A DNA stretch of 64,000 nt from Prevotellaceae bacterium (lineage in GTDB: Bacteria; Bacteroidota; Bacteroidia; Bacteroidales; Bacteroidaceae). The translations under genes and the position numbers were made by a program. Each line of letters opens with the position of its first letter. The first letter of the stretch is position 1. Below the pieces are notes generated by a model. It ran no database searches and was not told the origin of the DNA. It saw only the letters and a program-made list of their open reading frames with translations. The DNA is taken from contig JAJPYQ010000041.1 in NCBI GenBank assembly GCA_021204865.1, forward strand, positions 1-64,000, given 5' to 3'. Of this stretch, positions 8,780-17,824 are shown one piece after another.

Positions 8780-11430
8780 GAAGGTACTCCGTCATAACCC
8801 CTGGCCTGTACGACTCGTCGCCGCGACCCTCTACACCCCTTCGCCCAAAGGGGTCTACACCTTTTCGCCCAAAGAGGTCTACACCCCTTCGCCCAAAGGG
8901 GTCTACACCTCTACGGTCAAAGGGGTCTACACCTCTTTCGCGGCCTCTCGCACGAGCCGTCCTCGCCAAGCTCCTCGGCCTTGCGGTGGCTCTCGTCGCA
9001 CTCTTTTCGTGCAGCGAGACTAAGAACCTTGCCGAGGACGAGCAACTCTACGTGGGCATCAAGCAGGTGGCATACGACAAGTACCTGCCCAAGGAGGACA
9101 TCGACTACGACAGCGTCGGGGTGATAACGGCTGTGGCTAACGCCTACAGCTCGGTCAGCTCGCTGCTGCAAGGCGACGGCGCTACGTTCGACGGCAAGAA
9201 GCCCTTGACTAAGGCGGAGAAGGACTCGATAGCGGCATTGAAGAAGCAGGACAAGGACGCTTACTCGCTCGCCAAGTCGGAGGTGCAAGGCGTGCTGTCC
9301 AAAGCCCCGAACAACTCCCTCATGGGCTCGTCGTACCACCGCTTCCCGCTGCCCTTCGGGCTGTGGATATACAACAAGTACGTCTACCGGGACGGCCGCT
9401 GGGCTAAGTGGATGCTTAACACCTTCGGCGCTAACCCTATCTACATCACGACCGTCAACCCCAAGGTCAGGGCGCAGGTGGCAGAGAGCACGCTGAGGAA
9501 CTATGGCTACTTCCACGGCGCGGCAAGCTACGAGGTAGTCCAGCAGAAGCACCCCAAGAAGGCGAAGGTGAGCTACGAGGTACACCCCGGCGACCTCTTC
9601 CGTTTGGACACGATAGAGTACCAGCAGTTCCCCGCCTTCGCCGACACCATCATCAAGTACTCGATGCACAAGTCCTTGCTCCGGCAGGGCGACCCCTTCA
9701 GCGTGCCTAACCTCGACAGCGAGCGCACGAGGCTCAGCGATATGTTCCGCGACCACGGCTACTACTACTTCCAGCCCTCCTACATCACCTACCGTGCCGA
9801 CACGCTGATGCGCCCTCTCTATGTGCAGCTTCAGGTACGACCCTCCGCCGACATGCCCGACGAGGCGGGGCGGCAGTACTATATAGGCAAGACGCACATC
9901 AACCTCTATGCTAACCAAGCCACCGAGCTTACCGACAGCGTCGACCGTGGGCTCCTCTCTATGTCCTACAGCGCCGTCAAGGGTGTCGCCCCCTTGAAGC
10001 TGAAGTCGATGATACACTATATGCGCTACCGCAAGGGCGACCTCTACAACTACACCGCCCAGCAGAAGGTGCAGGAGAACCTCGCCAATATGGGTGTCTT
10101 CTCTATGCTCAGCATGCAGTACGTGCCACGAGACACGACCCCCGACTGCGACACGCTCGACGTGGTGATTAACGCCCGCCTCGACAAGCCCTATGACGTT
10201 GAGTTCACTGGCAACGTGGCGAGCAAGAGCAACGGTCTCATCGGACCGGGGGCGACGTTCAGCATGTCGAGGGCGAACGCCTTCCGTGGGGGCGAGAAGG
10301 TGAGTCTCGACCTCAAGGGCAGCTACGAGTGGCAGACGGGGGCGCAGATGAAGGGCAACGGGCAGGTCATCAACTCTTACGAGTACGGCATCGGGCTTAA
10401 CCTCCAGTTCCCCCGCCTCACTATGCTCACCCTCGGCAAGCCTCTGAACCGTAGGGCGAAGACCAGCACCACCTACAAAATAGAGGCGAACTGGCAGAAC
10501 CGCTCCAACTACTACGGGCAGGTGACCGTCGGCGCTCGCCTCGTCTACACCTACCAGCGCAAGGCAACCATCAAGCACGAGATAGTCCCCTTCCGCCTCG
10601 ACTACAACATCCTGATGCACACGACCGCCCGCTTCGACTCCATCGTGGACAACAACCAAGCCCTCTACGTCTCCCTGCGCAACCAGTTCGTCCCCTCCGC
10701 CCAGTACACTCTCTCGATGACCAACAGCCCCACAGCCCGCAACCCACGCACGTTCACCCTCGTGGTCAAGGAGGCGGGCAACATCACCAGCGGCATCTAC
10801 AAGCTCTTCGGGCAGGACTGGAAGAAGGAGGGCAAGCACCTCTTCGGCGTGCCCTTCGCACAGTTCCTCAAGGTGACGGCAGAGTACACCAACCAGTTCA
10901 AGATGGGGGCGACGAACACTTACCTCGTGGGACGTGTCTTCGGGGGCGTGGTACTGAGCTACGGCAACAGCACCGCCGCTCCTTACAGCGACCTCTTCTC
11001 TGTGGGCGGGGCGAACAGCATACGTGCCTTCGGGGTGAGGAGCATAGGCCCTGGCAGCTACAACCCCAAGGGCTCTGCCTACAGCTACATCGACGAGCTG
11101 GGCGACCTTAAGCTGGAGGCTAACCTTGAGTACCGCTTCCCCCTCGTGGCGAGCCTCTACGGCGCTCTCTTTGTGGACGCAGGCAACGTGTGGCTAATGA
11201 AGCCCGACGGCAGCCGAGAGGGAGGGTCGTTCAACATCCACACCTTCGGCAAGGAGCTGGCGCTTGGCACGGGCTTCGGCCTTCGCTACGACCTTGACTT
11301 CCTCGTCATCCGCTTCGACATAGGCGTGGGCATACACTCGCCCTACGACACTGGACGGGGGGGCTACTACAACATGACACGCTTCGGCAAGTCCCTTGGC
11401 TATCACCTTGCCGTAGGCTATCCGTTCTAA
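8776..11430 (+). CDS. BamA/TamA family outer membrane protein
   Basis: C-terminal beta-barrel with SVGGANSIRAFGVRSIGPGSY and LGTGFGLRYDLDFLVIRFDIG; ATGA overlap with the tamB-like stop; lipobox-like VALFSC. Confidence 0.87.
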   Translation: MRRYSVITPGLYDSSPRPSTPLRPKGSTPFRPKRSTPLRPKGSTPLRSKGSTPLSRPLARAVLAKLLGLAVALVALFSCSETKNLAEDEQLYVGIKQVAYDKYLPKEDIDYDSVGVITAVANAYSSVSSLLQGDGATFDGKKPLTKAEKDSIAALKKQDKDAYSLAKSEVQGVLSKAPNNSLMGSSYHRFPLPFGLWIYNKYVYRDGRWAKWMLNTFGANPIYITTVNPKVRAQVAESTLRNYGYFHGAASYEVVQQKHPKKAKVSYEVHPGDLFRLDTIEYQQFPAFADTIIKYSMHKSLLRQGDPFSVPNLDSERTRLSDMFRDHGYYYFQPSYITYRADTLMRPLYVQLQVRPSADMPDEAGRQYYIGKTHINLYANQATELTDSVDRGLLSMSYSAVKGVAPLKLKSMIHYMRYRKGDLYNYTAQQKVQENLANMGVFSMLSMQYVPRDTTPDCDTLDVVINARLDKPYDVEFTGNVASKSNGLIGPGATFSMSRANAFRGGEKVSLDLKGSYEWQTGAQMKGNGQVINSYEYGIGLNLQFPRLTMLTLGKPLNRRAKTSTTYKIEANWQNRSNYYGQVTVGARLVYTYQRKATIKHEIVPFRLDYNILMHTTARFDSIVDNNQALYVSLRNQFVPSAQYTLSMTNSPTARNPRTFTLVVKEAGNITSGIYKLFGQDWKKEGKHLFGVPFAQFLKVTAEYTNQFKMGATNTYLVGRVFGGVVLSYGNSTAAPYSDLFSVGGANSIRAFGVRSIGPGSYNPKGSAYSYIDELGDLKLEANLEYRFPLVASLYGALFVDAGNVWLMKPDGSREGGSFNIHTFGKELALGTGFGLRYDLDFLVIRFDIGVGIHSPYDTGRGGYYNMTRFGKSLGYHLAVGYPF
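8828..8938 (+). repeat. Hairpin array family B, 24-bp units, inside the tamA-like coding region
   Basis: Repeats of gtctacaccccttcgcccaaagggg; translated STPLRPKG repeats. Confidence 0.88.
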
Positions 11431-11484
11431 CCGATTATTCACTACCTTTGTTCCCGCTAACCTACTTAACCAACCATTATAACT

Positions 11485-12399
11485 ATGAAACCTACACTAT
11501 TCCTACTCGCTGCCGGCATGGGCAGCCGTTACGGCGGGCTCAAGCAGCTCGACACACTCGGGCCTCAGGGGCAGAGCATCATGGACTACAGCATCTACGA
11601 CGCCATCCAGGCTGGCTTCGGCAAGATCGTCTGGGTTATCAGGCGTGACTTCGAGGAGCAGTTCCGCACGCAGATACTCTCGAAGTACGAGGGGCACATC
11701 CCCTGCGAGCTCTGCTTCCAGAGCCTCGACGCACTGCCCGAGGGCTTCAGCGTGCCTGAGGGGAGGCAGAAGCCTTGGGGGACGAACCACGCCGTGCTTA
11801 TGGGCAAGGGCGTGATACGGGAGCCCTTCGCCGTGCTTAACTGCGACGACTTCTACGACCGTGACGCTTTCCGTGTGATGGCTAAGTTCCTCTCAGAGCT
11901 GCCCGAGGGCAGTAAGGGGCGGTACGCAATGGTGGGCTTCCGTGTGGACAACACCCTCAGCGAGAGCGGCACAGTGAGCCGCGGCATCTGCGAGAACGAC
12001 GAGAAGACCCACCACCTCACCTCCGTGGTAGAGCGCACGAAGATAGAGAGGCACGAGGGGCAGGTGCAGTACCTCGACGACAACGGCGAGTGGGTAAGCA
12101 TCCCCGACACGACGCCCGTATCGATGAACTTCTGGGGCTTCACTCCCGACTACTTCGAGCACAGCGAGCAGTACTTCCGCCAGTTCCTGAGCGACCCCAG
12201 GAACATCAGCAACCTGAAGAGCGAGTTCTTCATCCCCTTGATGGTCGACCATCTGATAAAGACGGGGCAAGCCACCTGCGAGGTGCTGGACACCACAAGC
12301 AAGTGGTTCGGCGTAACCTACCCCGAGGACAGACCCGAGGTGGTAGCGAAGCTTGCGGAGCTGCACAAGCAGGGGCAGTATCCCGACAATATGTTCTGA
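11485..12399 (+). CDS. Sugar phosphate nucleotidyltransferase family protein
   Basis: N-terminal LAAGMGSRYGGLKQLDTLGPQGQSIMDYSIYDA. Confidence 0.85.
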   Translation: MKPTLFLLAAGMGSRYGGLKQLDTLGPQGQSIMDYSIYDAIQAGFGKIVWVIRRDFEEQFRTQILSKYEGHIPCELCFQSLDALPEGFSVPEGRQKPWGTNHAVLMGKGVIREPFAVLNCDDFYDRDAFRVMAKFLSELPEGSKGRYAMVGFRVDNTLSESGTVSRGICENDEKTHHLTSVVERTKIERHEGQVQYLDDNGEWVSIPDTTPVSMNFWGFTPDYFEHSEQYFRQFLSDPRNISNLKSEFFIPLMVDHLIKTGQATCEVLDTTSKWFGVTYPEDRPEVVAKLAELHKQGQYPDNMF

Positions 12400-12426
12400 G
12401 CCCTCCCGTCATAGGGCAACGGCAGA

Positions 12427-12460
12427 AGGGGCGCACAGCTTATGCGGTGCGCCCCTCTTC
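12427..12460 (+). terminator. Putative terminator
   Basis: aggggcgcac...gtgcgcccct followed by ctt. Confidence 0.6.
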
Positions 12461-12475
12461 CGTACCGTCCGCGGT

Positions 12476-12546
12476 CGCTCCGACGGACCGACTTGGATCG
12501 CTCCGTCGGACCGACTTGAATCGCTCCGTCGGACCGATTGCGGAGC
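12476..12546. repeat. Hairpin array, family A relative, 3 units of 23 bp
   Basis: cgctccgacggaccgacttggat / cgctccgtcggaccgacttgaat / cgctccgtcggaccgattgcgga; starts 12476, 12499, 12522. Confidence 0.85.
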
Positions 12547-12595
12547 CTTCGGTACAGTCGTTGTGGCGAGTGTTCCGATGGGGTGGGGGAGGGTG

Positions 12596-14005
12596 TCAGC
12601 CTCGGAACTCGAGCAGTACGACGTTCTCGACGTGCTGCGTGTGGGGGAACATGTCCACGGGTTGCACCTTGTCGACGCGGTAGCTCTCAGAGAGGAGCGA
12701 GAGGTCCCTCGCCTGTGTGGCGGGGTTGCAGCTTACGTACACTATGCGCTGGGGACGGGCAAGGAGGATGGTCCGCACCACGTCGGCGTGCATGCCGGCG
12801 CGGGGAGGGTCGGTGATGATGACCTCTGGCCTGCCGTGCTCGCTGAGGAACTGTTGGCTGAGCACCTGCCTCGTGTCGCCCGCGAAGAAGAGGGTGTTGC
12901 CTATCCCGTTGATGCGGCTGTTCTCACGAGCGTCGTCTATAGCCTCGGCGACGCTCTCTATGCCTATCACCAGTCGAGCCTCCCGTGCAATGAAGTTGGC
13001 GATAGTGCCAGTGCCCGTGTAAAGGTCATAGACCAGCTCCGTGCCCGTGAGCGAGGCGAACTGGCGGACCACCTTGTAGAGCTCCAGCGCCTGCGAGGTG
13101 TTGGTCTGGTAGAAGCTCTTAGGCCCGACCTTGAAGCGCAGTCCCTCCATCCTGAGGAAGATGTGCGGCGAGCCGCTGAAGACGCTGACGGGCAGGTCGG
13201 AGAAGGTGTCGTTGCACTTCGTGTTGTTCACCCATAGCAGGGAGCTCAGCTCGGGGAAGGCGTCTCGCAGGTATTGGAGAAGGCTCGTCGCCTGCGCCTG
13301 CTCCTCAGGGCTGAGGATGCAGACTTGCAGGAGGAGCATCAGCTCGCCAGTGTTTGAGAGCCTGAGCATCAGTCCCCGCAGCAAGCCGCGGCGCTCCCTC
13401 GCGTCGTAGAACGAGAGGCTTGTCTGATGGGCGAAGTCCCTTATAGCGTTGCGCAGGCGGTTGTTGACGGGCGGCATAAGGTGGCACTCCTCGATGGGCA
13501 GTATCTTGTCCCAAGCACCCCCGGCGTGGAAGCCTATGCAGCCCTCCCCCTGAGGCAGGTTGCCCGTCTCCATCTCCTCCCTTGTGAGCCAACGCTTGTT
13601 GGAGCAGCCGAACTCCAGCTTGTTGCGGTACTCTCGTGTCTCCCTGCTCCCGAGGATGGGCAGGCACTGGGGCAGCTCCAGCTTGCCTATGCGCTCAAGG
13701 CAGTCAATGACTTGCCTCTGCTTCCAGCGGAGCTGCTCCTCGTAGGGGAGGCACTGCCACTTGCAGCCTCCGCACACCCCGAAGTGGGGGCAGAACGGCT
13801 CCGCCCTAAGCTCGCTCTTTCGGACGAAGCGCAGCACCTCCGCCTCGCAGTAGCCCTTCTTCTTCCTCACGATGCGCAGGTCTGCCACGTCCCCCGGCAC
13901 TGCGTAAGGCACGAACACCACCATGCCCTCCACCCTGGCCAGCGCCTTGCCCTCTGCGGCGACGGCAACTATCTCCGCCCCCTCTATAATCCTTTGCCCC
14001 TTCAT
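12596..14005 (-). CDS. rlmD: 23S rRNA (uracil-5-)-methyltransferase RlmD/RumA-like
   Basis: TRAM domain, CPHFGVCGGCKWQ FeS cysteines, DLYTGTGTIANFIA, VSCNPATQARDL; start set at MKGQRI. Confidence 0.9.
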   Translation of the reverse strand: MKGQRIIEGAEIVAVAAEGKALARVEGMVVFVPYAVPGDVADLRIVRKKKGYCEAEVLRFVRKSELRAEPFCPHFGVCGGCKWQCLPYEEQLRWKQRQVIDCLERIGKLELPQCLPILGSRETREYRNKLEFGCSNKRWLTREEMETGNLPQGEGCIGFHAGGAWDKILPIEECHLMPPVNNRLRNAIRDFAHQTSLSFYDARERRGLLRGLMLRLSNTGELMLLLQVCILSPEEQAQATSLLQYLRDAFPELSSLLWVNNTKCNDTFSDLPVSVFSGSPHIFLRMEGLRFKVGPKSFYQTNTSQALELYKVVRQFASLTGTELVYDLYTGTGTIANFIAREARLVIGIESVAEAIDDARENSRINGIGNTLFFAGDTRQVLSQQFLSEHGRPEVIITDPPRAGMHADVVRTILLARPQRIVYVSCNPATQARDLSLLSESYRVDKVQPVDMFPHTQHVENVVLLEFRG

Positions 14006-14048
14006 AACGCCTAATTTGGGGGCGAAGTTAATCAAAATAGCCTTTTCC

Positions 14049-14080
14049 CTTGGCGTTACGCCTTAAAAAGCCTACATTTG
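14049..14080 (+). promoter_or_regulatory. Bacteroidetes-type promoter for ppdK
   Basis: TTGG, 20-bp spacer, TACATTTG. Confidence 0.65.
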
Positions 14081-14139
14081 CGACTGCCGTGAGAGAACAA
14101 GAACCTACTTAATCACTTATAACTTAAACTAACCACATT

Positions 14140-16866
14140 ATGGAGCAGAAGAGAGTTTATACCTTTGGTAACGGGCAGGCCCAAGGCAATGCCCAGATGC
14201 GTGAGGCTTTGGGTGGCAAGGGGGCTAACCTTGCCGAGATGAACCTGATTGGAGTGCCTGTGCCTCCTGGGTTCACCATCACCACCGACACTTGTAACGA
14301 GTACTACAAGGTGGGGCAGGAGAAGATCGTGGAGCTGCTTAGCGCAGACGTTAATGCGGCGGTGAAGCACATCGAGGAGCTTATGCACAGCAAGTTCGGC
14401 GACGTGAAGAACCCCTTGCTCGTGTCCGTCCGCTCTGGTGCCCGTGCCTCTATGCCGGGAATGATGGACACCATCCTTAACCTCGGGCTTAACGACGAGG
14501 TGGCTGAGGGTATGGTAGCGAAGACGCAGAACCCACACTTCGTCTACGACAGCTACCGCCGCTTCGTGCAGATGTACGGCGACGTGGTGCTGGGCATGAA
14601 GCCAGTGAACAAGGAGGACATCGACCCCTTCGAGGCTATCATCGAGAAGGTGAAGGAGGAGCAGGGCGTGGTGCTCGACAAGGACCTCAGCGTCGAGTCG
14701 CTGAAGAAGCTGGTGGGCTTGTTCAAGACCGCCATCAAGGAGCAGACGGGCAGCGACTTCCCCACCGACCCGATGGAGCAGCTGTGGGGAGCCATCTGCG
14801 CCGTGTTCCGCAGCTGGATGAACGAGCGTGCCATCCTCTACCGCAAGATTGAGGGCATACCCGACGAGTGGGGAACGGCAGTGTCAGTGATGGCTATGGT
14901 CTTCGGCAATATGGGCGACACCAGTGCAACGGGCGTTTGCTTCAGCCGTGACGCGGGCAACGGGGAGAACCTCTTCAACGGGGAGTACCTCATCAACGCT
15001 CAGGGCGAGGACGTGGTGGCAGGCATACGCACGCCGCAGCAGATAACCAAGATAGGCTCGCAGCGCTGGGCTCAGCGGGCAGGCGTTGACGAGGCGGAGC
15101 GCCTCTCGAAGTACCCCTCGATGGAGGAGGCTATGCCTGAGCTTTACGCTGAGCTGAACGCCCTGCAGGACAAGCTGGAGAAGCACTACAAGGATATGCA
15201 GGACATGGAGTTCACCGTGCAGGAGGGCAAGCTGTGGTTCCTTCAGACCCGCAACGGCAAGCGCACCGGCACAGCGATGGTGAAGATAGCGATGGACATG
15301 GTGCGTGAGGGCATCATCGACGAGAAGACCGCCTTGCTGCGCTGCGAGCCGCTTAAGCTCGACGAGCTGCTGCACCCCATTTTCGACAAGGAGGCTCTGA
15401 AGAAGGCGAAGGTCATCACGCAGGGGCTGCCCGCCTCCCCGGGGGCTGCCTGCGGTCAGATAGTCTTCCACGCCGACGACGCTCAGGAGTGGCACACCAA
15501 CGGGCATAAGGTCATAATGGTGCGCATTGAGACCTCGCCCGAGGACCTTGCGGGAATGACCAGTGCCGAGGGCATCCTCACCGCCCGTGGCGGTATGACC
15601 TCCCACGCAGCCGTCGTTGCCCGTGGTATGGGCAAGTGCTGCGTCAGCGGTGCGGGGGCGATCAACGTCAACTACAAGGACAAGACCGTGGAGATAGAGG
15701 GCAAGGTGTACCACGAGGGCGACTTCATTTCCCTCAACGGCTCGACGGGGCAGGTGTACGCGGGCAAGGTGCCGACGAAGGTGGCTGAGCTTAGCGGCGA
15801 CTTCAAGACGCTGATGGACCTCTGCGACAAGTACACCCGGATGGACGTGCGCACCAACGCCGACACTCCGCACGACGCTGAGATGGCTCGTGCCTTCGGC
15901 GCAAAGGGCATCGGGCTTACCCGCACGGAGCACATGTTCTTCGAGGACCAGAAGATAGTGGCTATGCGTGAGATGATACTTGCCGAGAATGTTGAGGGCA
16001 GGGAGAAGGCTCTTGCCAAGCTCTTGCCCTACCAGCGCAGCGACTTCTACGGCATCCTCAAGGCAATGGACGGGCTGCCAGTGAACATCCGCCTGCTCGA
16101 CCCTCCCTTGCACGAGTTCGTGCCCCACGACCTTGAGGGGCAGCAGATTGTGGCGCAGGAGATGGGCGTGAGCGTGCAGCTCATACAGAAGCGTGTCGCC
16201 TCCCTCTCAGAGAACAACCCGATGCTCGGTCACCGTGGCTGCCGCCTCGGCATAACGTTCCCCGAGATAACGGCTATGCAGACCCGCGCCATCCTCGGGG
16301 CCGCCTGCCAGCTCAAGAAGGAAGGCTACGACCCGAAGCCCGAGATAATGGTGCCGCTCGTGGGCATCCTCTACGAGTTCAAGCAGCAGAAGGAGATAAT
16401 CACAAGGGAGGCCGAGAAGGTGTTCAAGGACGAGGGCATACGCCTCGACTTCGAGATTGGCACGATGATAGAGACACCGCGTGCCGCCCTTACCGCCAAC
16501 CGCATCGCAACGGAGGCTGAGTACTTCTCCTTCGGCACGAACGACCTCACGCAGATGACCTTCGGATACTCCCGCGACGACATCGCAAGCTTCCTGCCAA
16601 CGTACTTGGAGAAGAAGATACTGCGAGTAGACCCGTTCCAGGTGCTTGACCGCAACGGCGTTGGGCAGCTCATCCGTATGGCCGTTGAGAAGGGACGCTC
16701 GGTTCGCCCGGGCATGCGTATGGGCATCTGCGGAGAGCACGGGGGAGAGCCTACCTCCGTCAAGTTCTGCGCCCGCATCGGGATGAACTACGCCTCCTGC
16801 TCGCCCTTCCGTGTGCCGATAGCAAGGCTGGCGGCGGCGCAGGCAGCCATCGAAGAGGTGAACTAA
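14140..16866 (+). CDS. ppdK: Pyruvate, phosphate dikinase
   Basis: GGKGANLAEM, LTARGGMTSHAAVVARGMGKCCV, C-terminal GICGEHGGEPTSVKFC. Confidence 0.96.
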   Translation: MEQKRVYTFGNGQAQGNAQMREALGGKGANLAEMNLIGVPVPPGFTITTDTCNEYYKVGQEKIVELLSADVNAAVKHIEELMHSKFGDVKNPLLVSVRSGARASMPGMMDTILNLGLNDEVAEGMVAKTQNPHFVYDSYRRFVQMYGDVVLGMKPVNKEDIDPFEAIIEKVKEEQGVVLDKDLSVESLKKLVGLFKTAIKEQTGSDFPTDPMEQLWGAICAVFRSWMNERAILYRKIEGIPDEWGTAVSVMAMVFGNMGDTSATGVCFSRDAGNGENLFNGEYLINAQGEDVVAGIRTPQQITKIGSQRWAQRAGVDEAERLSKYPSMEEAMPELYAELNALQDKLEKHYKDMQDMEFTVQEGKLWFLQTRNGKRTGTAMVKIAMDMVREGIIDEKTALLRCEPLKLDELLHPIFDKEALKKAKVITQGLPASPGAACGQIVFHADDAQEWHTNGHKVIMVRIETSPEDLAGMTSAEGILTARGGMTSHAAVVARGMGKCCVSGAGAINVNYKDKTVEIEGKVYHEGDFISLNGSTGQVYAGKVPTKVAELSGDFKTLMDLCDKYTRMDVRTNADTPHDAEMARAFGAKGIGLTRTEHMFFEDQKIVAMREMILAENVEGREKALAKLLPYQRSDFYGILKAMDGLPVNIRLLDPPLHEFVPHDLEGQQIVAQEMGVSVQLIQKRVASLSENNPMLGHRGCRLGITFPEITAMQTRAILGAACQLKKEGYDPKPEIMVPLVGILYEFKQQKEIITREAEKVFKDEGIRLDFEIGTMIETPRAALTANRIATEAEYFSFGTNDLTQMTFGYSRDDIASFLPTYLEKKILRVDPFQVLDRNGVGQLIRMAVEKGRSVRPGMRMGICGEHGGEPTSVKFCARIGMNYASCSPFRVPIARLAAAQAAIEEVN

Positions 16867-16890
16867 ACCACTCAGATAACACAGACTATA

Positions 16891-16930
16891 GGCCACGGGC
16901 TTCCTTCTTGGAGGCCCGTGGCTTTCTCTT
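16891..16930 (+). terminator. Rho-independent terminator after ppdK
   Basis: gccacgggc...gcccgtggc followed by tttctctttt. Confidence 0.8.
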
Positions 16931-16974
16931 TTATGCCCCTGCGGCTCTTCGCCGCCACGACTGTATAGGGGAAG

Positions 16975-17049
16975 CCGAAATGCACTCAATGAGTGGACCA
17001 GAGTCTACTCAATGAGTGGACCACAATGCACTCAATGAGTGCATTTCGG
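16975..17049. repeat. Palindrome array family D, 3 units of 23 bp, within a 14-bp perfect inverted repeat
   Basis: actcaatgagt at 16984, 17007, 17030; outer IR ccgaaatgcactca / tgagtgcatttcgg. Confidence 0.88.
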
Positions 17050-17158
17050 TCTCTATTATACAGGCGTGGCGGAAACTGCCCGCTGGCGACGGCGGCGGTT
17101 AAACCTCGGGGCCGCTCGCGTGTCGTAGTGACGGGTTAACAGCCGTATTACACAGGAT

Positions 17159-17821
17159 ATGAAGAACATACTTATCACCCTTTGCCTCGTCTCGCTAAGC
17201 ACAGCGGCAATGGCTCAGGGACTTCCGAAGGAGAAGCTTAACCAGACGATGGCCCGCTACTACGAGGGCTGCCTTCTGCTGCGTGAGGGCATTGAGCAGA
17301 AGAACTCAGAGAAGGTGGACGAGGCTTGCTCTTGCCTCGACGAGAGCAAGAGCCACGTGGACCGCCTTGAGCTTGCAAGGCTTCAGCTCCAGCCAGTTGA
17401 GGTGGCGGACACCGCCTCGATGAAGGGGCACGTCTACTACAACGGGGCTTACGCCGCCTGCGTCTACAACCAGATGGAGAGCCAGTACGAGGACCGTGTG
17501 GAGGCGCTGCGGGGAGCGGAGGCGGGCGACGAGGAGAACCCCTGCTCCGTCTGCCACGTTGCCCTCAAGGCGAAGGGCAAGGCGACGTACGCCTTGGCAG
17601 TGGGAGGCGAGTGCCAGATGTTCACCGTGGCTGAGCCCGAGGGCAGGGTGGCGCTTAGCGTCGCCTGCGAGGGGAGCGGAGAGACGCTGAAGGGCGAGGC
17701 GTACGAGGGCGGAGCCGTCTCCTACGTGGAGTGGACACAGCCCGACGGCTCGGGCTTAGCCTATATCACGCTGGAGAACCTCTCGGACCGTGAGATAAGC
17801 GTAGCCATAGCCTCCAACTAA
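17159..17821 (+). CDS. Exported hypothetical protein, co-transcribed with CHAT protein
   Basis: Signal peptide MKNILITLCLVSLSTAAMAQ; 3 bp upstream of the next ORF. Confidence 0.7.
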   Translation: MKNILITLCLVSLSTAAMAQGLPKEKLNQTMARYYEGCLLLREGIEQKNSEKVDEACSCLDESKSHVDRLELARLQLQPVEVADTASMKGHVYYNGAYAACVYNQMESQYEDRVEALRGAEAGDEENPCSVCHVALKAKGKATYALAVGGECQMFTVAEPEGRVALSVACEGSGETLKGEAYEGGAVSYVEWTQPDGSGLAYITLENLSDREISVAIASN

Positions 17822-17824
17822 GCC

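Noticed and set aside
8917-10839. 640-aa minus-strand ORF opposite the tamA-like gene
   Set aside because: Shadow ORF from GC-rich codon bias; Val/His/Leu-rich, no domain, opposite a well-supported CDS
14884-16128. 414-aa minus-strand ORF opposite ppdK
   Set aside because: Antisense shadow ORF
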